Shown here: positions 23,768-36,153 of the stretch, piece after piece
Numbering within the stretch: position 1 is the stretch's first letter
Layout: the number at the start of each line of letters is the position of its first letter
Origin: Beverwykella pulmonaria
Taxonomy: Eukaryota > Ascomycota > Dothideomycetes > Pleosporales > Melanommataceae
Reading direction: 5' to 3'
Assembly (NCBI GenBank): GCA_001599595.1
Contig: BCHH01000009.1
Coordinates: forward strand, 1,924,503 to 1,988,502
Length of the DNA: 64,000 bases
The notes under the pieces: generated by a model
What the model saw: the letters and a program-made list of their open reading frames with translations, nothing else
What the model was told of the DNA's origin: nothing
Databases searched by the model: none
Position numbers and translations under genes: made by a program

Positions 23768-25438
23768 CTACCACCACCGACCACTCCAACCCCCCTTTAA
23801 TGCAATCTTCACTCCCCACCTACCCCAGGCACTCGCCAACACCCTCCCCGTCCAAGCCACCCCAGCCCAAATACAACCACCCAAGATCTTCATCCCCCGA
23901 AACGGCGCCCCGAACGCATGAACCGCCTCCCGAATAGCATCCAACACAAAGTAGAGACCCACCAACGCATACACAACCAAACAAACCTTCACGATCAACG
24001 TAGTAAGACTCGTAACCTGTGCAAACCCACTCTCAAACTTCCCCTTCGGTGTAGCCTCGGCTCGAACAGGAGGAGGGCGCAGAGGAGTTAACTTTTTGGG
24101 TGATGAAGGACGGGAGGCGGTGCGTGTATTGGAGTTTGTAGGCATGGGCGTCACGTGCTGAACAAAGGGGTCTACATACACCGACGCTGTGGCTTTCGCT
24201 GTCATACCTGTAGAAACCGTCGTGGGTTTTGCGACTCGCGGGCCAGAGGGCTGGAGCCATGCCCACCGGCTTGTTAGCGACCGCTTCAGTATCCCCTTTG
24301 GTGCGATTCTGTCCTTCTCTTTCTCCATAGCTTTTGGTGTGGCCAGAGTGCCTGAAATATTGTTGCTTTCGTGCCCGAAGACATGTGTCGGGACAGTCGT
24401 GTACTTGAGGTTTAGCTTTGTCAGGCTTGGAGATCTTGAGCCATCTGTCGAGGACTGGGGAGAGCGGTTGTATAGTCCCCACCAAGACTCCTTCTGTGGG
24501 CTGTCATGTCTTCTCTTCACTGGGGGCTTGAGCTGAATCTTCATTTTGTCAGGGGATGGAGTGGGAGAGGAAGGGACGTGAGCAGCGCCTGAGGAAGAGT
24601 CACCCTGATGGTACACGCGTCGATCGTTTGAGCGCATGTTGCCCGGCTCGACGGGCTTGCGTGCAATGTTGATATGGGAAGAGTCGCTTGTGGAGCAGGG
24701 TCCTTGGACATGCTGATTCGTATGTGCCTGTCCCAATCTAGACCATGGGATCGGTGGACTTGCCGGAAATGCACCAGCAGCCTCAAACCTAGACGGGCTG
24801 TTTGGCGCACTAACGTCCAGTTCCAGCGGTTGAGCATACCCCCCTTTCGCACTATACCCATAGTCATATGACACAGCCTTCGACGGTACATGCACCCTAT
24901 CTTTATGACTCGTCTCCCGCACTTGAATAGCCTTTGCCTTGTATGTCTGGTACGCATCGACTTGAGCTTTGGATGGGGAGGGAAGCTTTGCACGAAATAC
25001 GGGCAGATCGAGGACTGGCTCACGAGTCGTAGGCATCTGGATTGCGAAGCGGTCGCTTTCGAATATAGGCTGGGTCTCTGTGGCGTCGGTTATGATAGTC
25101 GCGTAGTCGGTTCTTCGGCTCTGGGGTTTGTGTTTTGGCGTGGGACTTTTGCGGATCTCCATCCACCGGTCCGAGGACTGCGAGCACTGAAGGGGGTGCC
25201 GGGACTGTGAGCCATTCTTGGAATGGTGTGCAGGTGTAAGAGGGGCGGCGGAGGAGAGAGAGAGTGCTTCGTCGATGGTTTCGGGAGTGTGGTAGGTAGA
25301 GATTGAAACATTGCTTGGAGGGGGGTGGCCGACTTTGGGATCAGGAAACCAGGTCGTGGTAAGCTTTTTTGTGGGAGGCTGATGGCGGAAATGCATTGCG
25401 TGCCTCTTATTTGAAGGAAATACAGGGATTGGCTCCAT
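23768..25438 (-). CDS. Ser/Pro-rich hypothetical protein with C-terminal membrane segments
   Basis: The frame is open from 25642 down to the stop at 23768 (624 codons). I place the start at the ATG at 25438 (MEPIPVFPSNKRHAMHFRHQ), because residues before it are low-complexity and look like leader sequence; the longer start at 25642 is possible. The protein is about 556 residues, mostly disordered and rich in Ser, Pro, Thr and Lys, with short conserved-looking patches such as TTTWFPDPKVGHPPPSN and WWGLYNRSPQ. Near the C-terminus are a hydrophobic segment (LIVKVCLVVYALVGLYFVLD) and an amphipathic or second membrane stretch ending GWSGRWW. That suggests a tail-anchored or two-span membrane protein. 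I do not recognise the family and give no function. Confidence 0.6.
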   Translation of the reverse strand: MEPIPVFPSNKRHAMHFRHQPPTKKLTTTWFPDPKVGHPPPSNVSISTYHTPETIDEALSLSSAAPLTPAHHSKNGSQSRHPLQCSQSSDRWMEIRKSPTPKHKPQSRRTDYATIITDATETQPIFESDRFAIQMPTTREPVLDLPVFRAKLPSPSKAQVDAYQTYKAKAIQVRETSHKDRVHVPSKAVSYDYGYSAKGGYAQPLELDVSAPNSPSRFEAAGAFPASPPIPWSRLGQAHTNQHVQGPCSTSDSSHINIARKPVEPGNMRSNDRRVYHQGDSSSGAAHVPSSPTPSPDKMKIQLKPPVKRRHDSPQKESWWGLYNRSPQSSTDGSRSPSLTKLNLKYTTVPTHVFGHESNNISGTLATPKAMEKEKDRIAPKGILKRSLTSRWAWLQPSGPRVAKPTTVSTGMTAKATASVYVDPFVQHVTPMPTNSNTRTASRPSSPKKLTPLRPPPVRAEATPKGKFESGFAQVTSLTTLIVKVCLVVYALVGLYFVLDAIREAVHAFGAPFRGMKILGGCIWAGVAWTGRVLASAWGRWGVKIALKGGWSGRWW

Positions 25439-25968
25439 GAAGGAAGTTGGGGGCTCTGGTGACGGCGATGGAGGTCGTCTCGGAGCCAGGCAAGCGTCAG
25501 TATATGACAGATAATGGATGCTTGTAGATGGAAGAAAACTATAGAAAGACAACAATGGCATAATTTGGAATGCTGTGTGGCTGGCAGAGGGATGACTGAG
25601 GAATGAGGATTTCGAGGGCACACGTGGATGATGCTGTAGCACAAAATTGGAAAGAGCCCCAACATCAAACTCAGCCTACATGTTTCGGCATCTGTACGCT
25701 GTTAGCGAGACGTTTAAACGAATACGCACACGCGAAGAGACATCCACCCAGTGTCTCCTAATTCGTCAATATGCTCTTTGAGCGAGCGACTGCATGCCAA
25801 TGTTACCGTGTCGAGGTATGCTCGGAGGGTATCTGAAATGCAAAGTGATTTCGACGCCAGGTGGAAACCCGAGTGCCACCGTCAACCCAACTCCAACCAA
25901 AGAGATCCGCCAGTACTGGAACTATCCAGAACGCCCATCCATGATATGTCTCCATAAAGCGCGCACAT
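25439..25968. other. Intergenic / upstream of the Ser-Pro-rich gene
   Basis: This lies between the minus-strand hypothetical gene and the 3' end of SEH1. It includes the open N-terminal extension up to 25642 discussed under the previous gene, and a short spacer with no independent gene. Confidence 0.45.
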
Positions 25969-27664
25969 TTACTGATCACGCGCCGTTTCGATCTCGGAAT
26001 ATTCGGCCCAATGCCCATTGACAGCCTTCTTCCAGGTCCGGATTGATCCATCGTCTCCGGTAGAGACTAGAAGATCGCCTGGCCGTGTTAGTGCTTGTGA
26101 GTTGCAATGGAAAGGAATGAACTTACCCATCTGCGAAAAGGCAACTCGCCAGACCGCACCATGATGGTTAGTGAGCTCGTCCACTAACTTCGCGACTTGC
26201 CTAATACGGCCAGGATGCTGCTCGTTGTTGTGAGAAAAGTCGATCCTCGGGGTAGCGCCAGCCAGTCCAGCACCGATGCCCGATGGAGCGGTCCTCCGCG
26301 GCCTGCCTGCCGGTGGGGAGGAAACCGAGTCGGTGACTGTCGATGTTGAAGATGTTCCCGTAGTCGAAGACTTCTCCGAACGCGGAGTGGACAGCTCATA
26401 GATGCGAATGGCGCCGTCTTTGCTTGCCGTGGCGAGGACATCATAACCTCTCATGGCGCCATTTGCCCAGGCCAAATCGCGGATGATCTGCCGCGCGCCT
26501 TTTAGCCTTGCTACAGGGTAGAACACCTTGGCCTTGTCGGTGCGGTATATAATGATATCTTGCATCGCAGCTACAGCCAGGGCGAGCGACTTGCGATCCA
26601 ACCCCGCCATGATAGCCGTGTAGCATGGCAGCTTCTCTTTGTGAAAGACGACCTTGAACCCGACCTCCTCTTGGCGCTCTGGCGGGTTGTCATGGCAGAC
26701 CCAATGCTCCGCCAGAGAGGTCCATTCGTTGAGGCTACTCTGGTCTGATGGCTCGTAGATGGCTAAGTGACCGTCTCGCGTGATCAGAGCGAGCCAGGTT
26801 TCTTGCATGATGTTCTTGAAGTCTAGAGACATGAACGGCGCGTTTGTCTGCGATGCAAGATTGGTGATTAGCTTGAACCGGCTGCTCGACATTGGCACCT
26901 CTGTCACATCCTCTTGCCAGAGTTTGCAGCGGCCGTCCTCGCCAATGCTGCCAATGACTTCGCCCATAAACGGGCCATTCCATTTGACCTGGCATATATT
27001 AGAGTCGCTATACAAGGAAGGAGAGTGTGGGAAGCGGAGGATGCACAGACAAGGGTCGGGGATTAGATAACAGCGCGGTGATACTCACATCGACAATCTC
27101 TGCATCGTGGGCCTTCCAGCTCTCCACCAGGGTCCACGAATCGTCTTTCTTGTCCCAAACCTTGAGACGGTGGTCGGAACTTGCTGTGACCATGCGCGTG
27201 CCGAAATAATTGAAATCAACAGCAAGAACCAGGTCCTGATGGCCGTGCGAAAAAGTCTGAAAGTTGCGCTCCGAACTCATTTTTGCGAAGGCGTGGTGGG
27301 CTCCAACAAAGTGCGATTCGAGATGCTCCACAACGCGCTGGTCCACGCTCTGGGGTTCGCCGTCGGCACACGGCTCCGTTAGCAGCGGAGAGACGAGGTC
27401 TACCTGGTCGGGGACATCGTCGAAGGACACAGCGAGGTTGAGATGGGAATGGTGATGGTGCGAGTCCCGTGCTTCAAAGGAGAGTGGGGCCTCGATACCC
27501 GGCGACAGCGACGAGTCGGATGCGGCCTGCGAGGGAAGGCGAGAGGGCGTGAGGTTCTGCAGAAACCCAGGGCGAACAAGACGGCGCGTAACGGCGTCGA
27601 GGCTCAGCTGGATCGGGTCCTGGGGATGCGATCTGTCCCTCTCGTGCTGCGTGTTGAGGTCCAT
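25969..27664 (-). CDS. SEH1: Nucleoporin Seh1 (WD40), with long N-terminal extension
   Basis: Three exons (27664-27089, 26988-26127, 26078-25969) give 515 residues. From M129 the protein is a typical Seh1 propeller: SSERNFQTFSHGHQDLVLAV, GTRMVTASSDHRLKVWDK, HDAEIVDVKWNGPF, GSIGEDGRCKLWQED, and later LVSTGDDGSIRTWKK. Seh1 acts in the Nup84 Y-complex of the nuclear pore and in the SEA/GATOR2 complex on the vacuole. Residues 1-128 precede the usual start without any stop and contain a HHHHSH run; either the real start is M129 or this lineage has an extension. The last intron (48 nt) is a multiple of three with no stop, so its retention would add 16 residues. It is divergent from ALG7 across only 163 bp. 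Confidence 0.9.
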
Positions 27665-27827
27665 CTTGCTGCCAATGCTCCACGTCGTTTCCGGTTAGAG
27701 GAGGTTGCTGGCCACTGGACGCTTACGAACACCTTGCCTCACCAAGCTGCGGCCAGGCAGAACCACAAACAAACACGCAAACGCTCGCTCCTTCAGTCAA
27801 TAGTTTTCTTTTTGTTCCTTCTCCAGT
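27665..27827. promoter_or_regulatory. Compact bidirectional promoter of SEH1 and ALG7
   Basis: Only 163 bp separate the two divergent start codons (fewer than 600 bp even if SEH1 starts at M129). Both promoters must overlap here, or one must reach into the other's leader. No specific factor site was recognised. Confidence 0.5.
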
Positions 27828-29358
27828 ATGTCGACCACGCTGGGTCAGACGGAGGTTTATTCCCTTCTCTCGCTGTCGCTGGCGTGTTTTGGGATTTTGG
27901 TCAACACCTTCCGCGGCGACGGCGAGCCACTGATCGCCTCGATTGCGTTTAGCGGCCTCGCGTTTTCCTTCTGCTATGCTCTGGTGCGATGGCTTGGAAA
28001 TGCCTTCATGCAGCGTGGGTTCAAGGGCAGGGACATGTGCAAGCTGAAGAGGACAGAAATGTATGCCAAAGTCAGAGCAGCTCCCCCACATCGTTCACTT
28101 GTTGCTCACATGACACAGCCCCGAGACTATGGGCGCCATTGCTGCGCTTGTCTATCTCTTCATTATCGTCATATTTATTCCGTGGCCATTCTACAAAGAC
28201 ATCGTTGCTGCGACGTCGGGCGGCGGCAATCGAGATGTTATGAAAGAGCTGGAGGAGGTGGAGACAGGCAGGCTCCTGCACAGATTTCCTCACAACAAGG
28301 TGGGTCCACCCCTTGCTGGCATATGCTTCCGCTAACAGACTGTAGCTTGCTTCGTACCTGTCTGCCATCCTCTCACTCCAGTCTATCGTGTTGCTAGGCA
28401 TAGGTGATGACATGTTCGACATCCGTTGGCGGCACAAGGTGCTCATCCCGGCCATCGCTGCCATCCCCATGCTCATTGTCTACTTTGTGGACTTTGGTGT
28501 GACCCAGATGGTCGTTCCCACGCCTCTCAGGCCCTACCTTGGGGAGTTGTTTGATCTCGGTACGCGCCGAGTCTTGTTGCCCCGTGAGACAATGCTAATG
28601 AGCGTCAAGGCTGGTTGTACTACGTCTACATGGCACTGCTGTCCATCTTCTCCTCAAACAGCATCAACATCCTTGCGGGCATCAACGGAATCGAGGTCGC
28701 CCAATCGCTGGTGATTGCAGTGCTGATTGTCCTCAACGACGCCCTATACCTCTCCCCATTAACGCCCTTTCCGCATCCAGCAACCGACTCGCATCTGTTT
28801 TCCTTGTATCTCTTGCTACCCTTCATTGGCGTGTCACTCGCCCTTTTAATGCACAACTGGTACCCGGCTAAAGTGTTTGTGGGCGACACGTACTGCTACT
28901 TTGCCGGCATGGTGTTTGCGGTTGACGGCATCCTCGGACACTTCAGCAAGACGCTAATCCTGCTCCTCCTGCCACAGGGGTTCAACTTTGTATACTCGGC
29001 GCCGCAGCTATTCCATCTCGTGCCCTGCCCCCGACATCGGCTCCCGCATTTCAATGCACGGACGGGCTTACTCGAGTGCTCGCGCGTCGAGTTCAAGAAA
29101 CCGCTGGCAAGCCCGATAGCGGCGAGTCTGAAGCTACTGCACCGGCTTCGGCTGCTCGACGTTGAGACAGATGAGAATGGGCAGGTGGTATCGTCTTCGA
29201 ACTTTACTATTCTTAACCTGTGGTTGGTCTGGTTTGGGCCGATGCGCGAGGACCGGCTGGCATTGGGGTTGCTAGCGTTTCAAATGGCTGTGGGACTGAT
29301 GGGGCTTTTTGTTCGACATCGCATGGCGTTACTGGTCTTCACGGCGGACAATTGGTAG
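27828..29358 (+). CDS. ALG7: UDP-GlcNAc:dolichyl-phosphate GlcNAc-1-phosphotransferase
   Basis: Four exons (27828-28060, 28119-28299, 28346-28559, 28610-29358) give 458 residues. It is polytopic, with about ten hydrophobic segments. Active-site landmarks of the family are present: KLKRTEIPETMGAI (formed across the first intron), GIGDDMFDIRWRHK with the catalytic Asp pair, NGIEVAQSLV, and HNWYPAKVFVGDTYCYFAGM that binds the nucleotide-sugar and Mg. Alg7 catalyses the first step of the lipid-linked oligosaccharide pathway for N-glycosylation at the cytosolic face of the ER and is the target of tunicamycin. It is normally essential. The length matches fungal Alg7. Confidence 0.95.
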
Positions 29359-30139
29359 GTTTCGAATAGAGATTAGAAGCGATGTTGTAAGATGTTGGAG
29401 ATGTACGATAGAGTCACGGGATCGGCCGGCAGAGCTATATAAGTGCCGATATTGCGTGTTCGAGCACGCGGCGAATCGGAGGATTGATGATACGGTGCTG
29501 ACTACTGAGCTTCGTGAGCTTCCCTACAGGCCGATTAGCTGGAGTACTCGGGTGCGTTTCCTGAAAGGCGCCGGGGCTTGTGCCGCTTACAAGAGGATAG
29601 AGAGGGGTAGAAGCAATCTACCTGACCTCTTACCGGAACCTACTCTACGGGAAGGGGGCTACCAGAGCTGAACATGTCGTGCGCCGGACGCGGGGCAGTA
29701 ACGCGGGGCAAGCTGCCAGACGGGAAATGCGATGAGAACGTCATCCAAGACACAGCGAATTACTTTTCTCCTCCAGCAACGGATCATGCGGCATCGCACC
29801 TCGAATACCCGCAGCCCTGCACGATAAAGCACACGATACCACACCAAGCATGTCGCCACAGCTTCCTCATAGCTTGCCTTGTGCGCCGTTAGCCGAGGCG
29901 ACGCAAGTCATCAGGCGCAGCTTGATTCGCAGTGACAGAAGCCCACGCCTCCGAAGTCGGCACTGAGCATTTGTTCATTCTCGCCCTCAGCCAGCTATTT
30001 GAGTTCCACCGGCTCCTCCTTTAAACCTTCATTCTCGCTCTCCTGGTCCTCCTTCCTGCCTACATCTGCACATTTTCAATCTGTTCTTACAATTTTCCTC
30101 AATTGGCCCCTCGTGCTACTGCAACCCCCGAGCGACGCC
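29359..30139. other. Intergenic, 5' region of LEU1
   Basis: Between ALG7 and LEU1. The last 130 bp is pyrimidine-rich (CTCGCTCTCCTGG type), fitting a leader and transcription start. Open frames in the first half are short. I looked for CCGGnnnnCCGG (Leu3 site) and saw none. Confidence 0.45.
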
Positions 30140-32627
30140 ATGCCGTCTGTTGTGAAACCGCCGCAGACCCTGTATGACAAGGTCTTCCAGGACCACATTG
30201 TCGAGGAGAAGGAAGATGGCACGGTCCTGCTGTATATTGGTGCGTTTAGCTTACTGCTGTATCTCCTTCCTTTTCTTTCTTTGTTGACCGCCGCACAGAC
30301 CGACATCTTGTCCACGAAGTGACATCACCGGTAAGCGGCCGTCGCATCCAGCACCATTTTCCCCAGCCGCTTATACAAGACACAGCAAGCTTTTGAGGGA
30401 CTCCGGAATGCATCGCGCAGGGTCCGGAGGCCCGACTGCACCCTGGCGACGGTCGATCACGTACGTCCCTGAGATTAGATCTCTGTCGGCTATCTTACTG
30501 ATACGCGAGCAGAACATTCCCACGACGTCACGGAAAAACCTCACCACAACCGACAAGTTCATCGAGGAGGCTGACTCGCGGATACAATGTGTGACGCTCG
30601 AGGACAACGTCAAGGCCTTTGACCTCACATACTTTGGCCTCGACGACAAGCGACAGGGCATCGTGCACATCATCGGCCCCGAGCAGGGCTTCACGCTTCC
30701 GGGCACAACAGTCGTCTGCGGCGACAGCCACACTTCCACACATGGCGCCTTCGGTGCTCTGGCATTCGGCATCGGCACGAGCGAGGTCGAGCACGTCCTC
30801 GCGACCCAGACCATCATCACCCGCCGCAGCAAGAACATGAAGGTGCAGGTCGACGGAGAGCTGTTGCCCGGAGTGAGCAGCAAGGACATCATCCTCCACG
30901 TCATCGGTGTCATCGGAACAGCTGGAGGTACCGGCGCGGTCATCGAGTTCTGTGGTTCCGCTATCCGGGGCCTGAGCATGGAGGCCCGCATGTCCATCTG
31001 CAACATGGCTATCGAGGGTGGCGCAAGAGCGGGCATGGTTGCACCAGACCAGACCACCATTGACTATCTAAAGGGACGGCCGCTCGCACCCAAGGCCGAT
31101 AGCACAGAATGGAAGAGGGCAGTCAGCTACTGGCTGGGCTTGAAGTCCGACGAGGACGCCAAATGGGACATTGAAGTGTTCGTCAACAGCAAGGATATCG
31201 CGCCTACTGTGTCATGGGGTACTTCACCCCAAGATGTCGTACCTATCACCGGCGTTGTCCCCGGACCCGATGACTTCCAGGATGAGACGAAGAAGGACGC
31301 CTGCAGACGTGCACTCAAGTATATGGGTCTCACTGCCGGAACACCAATGCAAGAAATTCCTCTGGACAAGGTCTTCATTGGATCATGCACAAACGCTCGC
31401 ATAGAGGATCTCCGAGCCGCCGCTCGCGTCGTCAACGGCAAGAAGGTCGCCTCAAACATCAAGCGCGCCATGATCGTGCCTGGATCTGGACTCGTGAAGC
31501 GGCAAGCCGAGGCAGAAGGCCTCGACAAGATCTTCGAAGACGCAGGTTTTGAGTGGAGAGAAGCTGGTTGCTCCATGTGTCTCGGGATGAACCCCGATAT
31601 CCTCTCTCCTGGCGAGCGTTGTGCAAGCACATCAAACCGCAACTTCGAAGGCAGACAAGGCGCTGGCGGCCGAACACACCTCATGTCCCCGGTCATGGCC
31701 GCTGCGGCGGCTATCGTTGGAAACCTCGCCGATGTCCGCAAGCTTGCTCCCCAAACCGCGATTGCCACTAAGGGATCACCAAAGATCGAGCTGGACGCCC
31801 ACGTAGAAGACATTAGCAGTGACGAGGATCTCGAACGTATCGCCGATGCCCCGGTTGACCCAGTCTCACACCCCACTGGCACGATCCCCCCCGTGGCTGC
31901 TGCCGCCATGCCCAAATTCGAGACTCTCCGCGGAATCGCAGCGCCCATGGACATTGCCAATATTGACACGGATGCTATTATCCCCAAGCAGTTCTTAAAA
32001 ACTATTAAGCGCTCCGGTCTCGGCTCCGCCCTGTTCCACGCCTGGCGTTTCGAAGCCGGCAGCGACAAAGAAACGCCTGATTTCGTCCTCAACCAGGAAC
32101 CCTACCGTTCTTCTAAAATCCTTGTCTGCACTGGCCCCAACTTCGGCTGCGGCTCAAGTCGCGAGCACGCGCCGTGGGCTCTCCTTGATTTTGGCATAAA
32201 ATGTATCATCGCGCCCTCTTATGGTGACATCTTCTTCAACAACACGTTTAAGAACGGCATGCTGCCCATCCAGATCCCGTCCGGGCCCGTGTTGGATAAG
32301 ATTGCCGCCGAAGCGCGTGCAGGCAAGGAGATTGAAGTCGACCTCGTCAATCAAGTGATTCGCAACGCGGACGGCGAGGAGCTTGCGAAATTCGAGGTCG
32401 AAGAGTTCAGGAAACATTGTCTAGTTAATGGGCTGGATGATATCGGGTTGACGATGGGCAGTGTGGATAAGATTGAGAAGCATGAGGCGAGACGGACTAG
32501 GGAGTGGCCGTGGCTAGATGGGAGTGGGTATCTTGCGAGACATGGGAAGGGCCCCGTGAAGGTAGAGGCTAAGCCCGTGCCGAAGACGAATAGGGGTGAG
32601 GTGTTGAAGGAGCCGCTCGACTGGTAG
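30140..32627 (+). CDS. LEU1: 3-isopropylmalate dehydratase (LeuC-LeuD fusion)
   Basis: Four exons (30140-30239, 30299-30330, 30386-30460, 30513-32627) give 773 residues; the second exon is only 32 nt. The N-terminal part is the aconitase-type large domain: [47 protein letters not shown], and the [4Fe-4S] ligands C361 (FIGSCTN), C422 and C425 ([10 protein letters not shown]). A linker leads to the swivel domain with [16 protein letters not shown] and [17 protein letters not shown]. The enzyme converts 2-isopropylmalate to 3-isopropylmalate in leucine synthesis. In fungi the bacterial LeuC and LeuD subunits are one polypeptide, as here. It is convergent with CDC73. Confidence 0.96.
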
Positions 32628-33039
32628 TGGTGGGCAGATGGACCGGGATGGAAAAGTTGTTCTTCTTCATGATCGAGTGGGCTTGCTATCTTTGGCTATG
32701 GCTTTCTGGCTGATCTCTTTTTTCTTCTTCTTTTTTTTTTTTGTTGTATTGGAATATCTGGCGGGTCTGCCATGCATAGGGTGACGATGCTACGAATACA
32801 ATGACGGGGGCATGCTTCTTTTCGAGGCTGTAGCAATCATACAAACTATTGTTTAGTTTATCATCTTAATGATTAGTATCTCCTACTTTGACTCTGTGTC
32901 TAGTATTTTGAACGCCCAAATTTTGCATCTGATCAGGAACGGTAAACCTGCGTTACCTATGCAAGCTTAAAGCAATCTCCCAGCCTGTAGAACAGAAGAA
33001 CGCCAGACTCCTTTCCTAGTCATTGCTCTCCTCTCATGT
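32628..33039. other. Convergent 3' intergenic region
   Basis: Shared 3' flank of LEU1 and CDC73. It includes a long T-run at about 32727-32741. No gene seen. Confidence 0.5.
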
Positions 33040-34343
33040 CTACCGTCCCGGCTGATTTGCCATCCCTGGCCCATCTCTCCCCCAGCCGCCCCTCCGCATC
33101 CCCTCCTCAATCGTCGCCCAAATCGTCTCGACAACCTCCCTATCCCTCCACCTTCCCTTCTCACTCCCCGTCCACTTATCTACCTTCACACTCAACACCC
33201 CTCTCCCCAACGCGAGGACCTGTTCGGGCGGCTCCTCGCCCTGCCACCCGACATAAATCCCCGGATAATGGCTGAACAACTCGGCTGGATTCGGGTACTT
33301 GTATGATTTAAACTGCCAGGTTTGCCCCGTCGTGAAGATGGCGACGACGCGCGCCCAGTAGGGGGGCTTGAAGTTTGCGGTCGAGTCCACGAGGATGAAG
33401 CGCAGGTCCGAGGAGGAGATGGAGGGGATGCGCCGGTTGAGATGCAGGAGGTTCGAGGACGTGGTGTCGGCGGTGTTGGGCGGGATGAAGACCCCAGTGT
33501 CTAGGAAGGATTTTATGTTTGACATGCGGAGGAGGGAGGATGCGCTGGGGGAGAGGAGGATGATGGGTTCGAGGCGGCGGGTAGGTTTCTTTTGGAGGTT
33601 CGAGACGAGGGGGGAGGGGTGTGCGGCTGGGGCGGAGGGGATAGGGCGCGAGCGCAGGAATGTGGAGGCTATTTTGCGGTAGGCTGAGAAGTCCTAGACA
33701 CATGTTAGCGTTGACTTCAATATGGAGTCGGATCCGGGCAGGGCTGTACCGTCGGCTTTGTCCCCCTCAACACACTATTGCAATCCCCCATCTTCCTCTC
33801 CCCGTCATAAATTTGAAGCAACCTCTCATCCAATCCCCCTTTCTCCTTCACCACGGGTACGCCCCCGGTCCCCCTCGCAACCTTTGCACTTTGCTCCGCC
33901 GCTGCGCTCGCCGTCGCCCCCTCCAACACGACTATACTCTCACTACTCTCCGTTTCGCCATTCAGCCACGCTATCAACTCAATCCTCAGCGCAAACGACA
34001 AGTTTTGAACGGATCCTCCAGCCCCCGAGGGTAGTTCTTCATTGAGGGCTTGCACCGCCGCGATGTAGTCCGTGTGCGAGGCATCTTTATTCTGCCATGC
34101 GAAGTAGATGCTGCGCAGGGAGACGGGACTGTTGTCGGGCGCGAAGCGAGTGGGCGCTGTGAGGGGGAAGACAGAGCGGTGTGAGTCAATGTTGAAGGAT
34201 ATGTGGGTTGCAACGGCGAGGTCGGTCACGGTGTCTGCGGCGCTTGTGGGGTTGTCGGAGGTCGCGAGGATAGGTGGGTGGGAGGTGGTAATTGCGAGGC
34301 GCAGGTTGTAGAGCGGGTCGTCGAGCTCGGCTTGGGAGGCCAT
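33040..34343 (-). CDS. CDC73: Paf1-complex subunit Cdc73 (RNA polymerase II accessory factor)
   Basis: Two exons (34343-33750 and 33693-33040), joined in phase 0, give 415 residues. The N-terminal half is less conserved but has SIYFAWQNKDASHTDYIAAV, typical of Cdc73. The C-terminal Ras-like domain is clear: RRIPSISSSDLRFILVDST, YWARVVAIFTTGQTWQFKSY, FSHYPGIYVGWQGEEPPEQV, and RDREVVETIWATIEEGMRR. Cdc73 is part of the Paf1 complex, which travels with RNA polymerase II and is needed for H2B ubiquitination and H3K4/K36 methylation. The yeast protein is about 390 residues, so the length is normal. It ends in a Gly-rich tail. Confidence 0.93.
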
Positions 34344-36153
34344 GTTGGATTGGCGCGTGTGTGGAGGACGTTTGGTGTTGAGGGGAGGTTGATTGATGGT
34401 GAGGTTGAAGGTTGAAGTTGTAGCTTGATGAATGGAGTTAGCTTCGAATGTTTTTTGGTCCTGAAGCTGGTCGCGCCAAGACGCATCGTCCGTGCAGTAC
34501 CGGTACCTTGTCTTTGTCGCACTTTGTTCTCACACACTCGCACATCAACTGCTTTTGCATCCATCATCCTCACCCGTACTACAAGAGGTTCGTTTCAATC
34601 TCATATGCCTTTGATTCCGGGGCCTATCTATATCTTCGAAGGTTCTTCGTGTCACTTCGTTACATCTCCACGTGAGAAATGCCAGCAATACGGCTCTTTG
34701 AGGCACCACAGCTTTTTCGTGTTCAATGTCTTGAATCCATGCTAGACATAACTGGAAGAAGGGAGGTATGGATCAAAGGTTGCCTATTGAATTGAGCACC
34801 AGATCTCAGGCACTAACCTTCGGAGTTCTCCCATGACAGGATTTAACCTCCTAGGTTTAAACCTTACCTAGAGCAGAAATTCGGCATTACAGGAATCACT
34901 TCGTACAAACAAGATCAGTGACATTATTCTATCTTGACCCGCTTCTATTTTCGTTCGTTGCGATCTAATTTCCTGTCCATGCTCCTCGTTCACGGCCTTC
35001 ATCATTTCCTTAGTGTTCAGCGTTTTCTAAAGCTTGTCACGTTTTCCGTGATGCGTAGGGAGGCCAAGTAAGCATGGCGGATATCTTCCCCGACCTGCAT
35101 GGAAAAGCCTTGTACTGCATCACCGGCTTCACGCTGCCTGGACTGTGGGGCTGCTGCGGCTGAGTGTCACCAACGTCCACATTCCACTGAGACATAATAG
35201 CAACTCGTCTAAGTCCCATTCCCAGGTATGGGCCATTTTCACTCGCGAGGTAGGCGAATAATTTCATAAGCTATTCACGATGTTTATTGAAAAAATGATC
35301 TCGTCGCTGCTAGCGTGAGAAATAGCTTTGGTGGAGAATAAGCTTGTCTATTGCTCCTCAGCCACACGTTACCCTTACGGTGGAAACTTAGCCAGATGTC
35401 AAAAGGATTGTTATATTCTATATTCATGCATTGTCCTACTGTATCTGCCAGAACGGGTTATACCTGAAGAGAGTATGACTCGGGAAAGACAATCAATTAC
35501 AGTACCTAGATACAGGTAAGTACAAGAATAGAGCTACACGAAGCTTAATTTCCCCTCAATTCGTCAATTCTCCGATTTCCAACCAGTCATATGGAAGTTA
35601 TCGGGACTTAAGATCTCCCTTTCGTATATGGCTGCAGACAGTAGGGCTGAGCCACAGCTGAAAATATTGCAAAAAACACCAGCACAAAAACAACCAAGTA
35701 CCGTATCCGATCCAGGTTGACCGACTTCCGCGCTCGCTAACTCTAAACAGTGGCTGAACCACTTCCCCTGCCAAGCAGGTACCGTGGAGAGACATACGAG
35801 ACTGTTCCACGAACCACGACCTCCAGCCGACCAGGTTTGTCGGGCATCATAGTGCCAAATCGCATGCAGCTTGCGGCCATGTGCAGTCGGTATGCGGGCA
35901 TCTGCCTACGCCAATTTCCACTGTCATCATGTCTACGATACGGCCATTGTCACGGTGGCTGTGCATGTATCTGTACGGCTTCAGTACATCAGTGCTGTAG
36001 GACTTTCATATATATAGCCCGTTGAATGTCCATCGTCTTCCCTTTTCATCACGCAACTACACTCGTTCACACGTTGGCATCTGCCTAGTCGCTCTTTTGC
36101 TTTGTCTTTAGAAATAATTTCGTTAGTCTAATACCCACTGCACCACTGTCAAC
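34344..36153. other. Intergenic region of 1.8 kb
   Basis: Between divergent genes (CDC73 minus, GPI-protein plus). Open frames are short and show no domain. A probable TATA-type sequence (TATATATAG) at 36009-36017 lies about 140 bp before the next start. No transposon ends noticed. Confidence 0.45.

Noticed and set aside
31127..32092. 321-codon minus-strand frame
   Set aside because: Antisense to LEU1, low protein-likeness, no domain.
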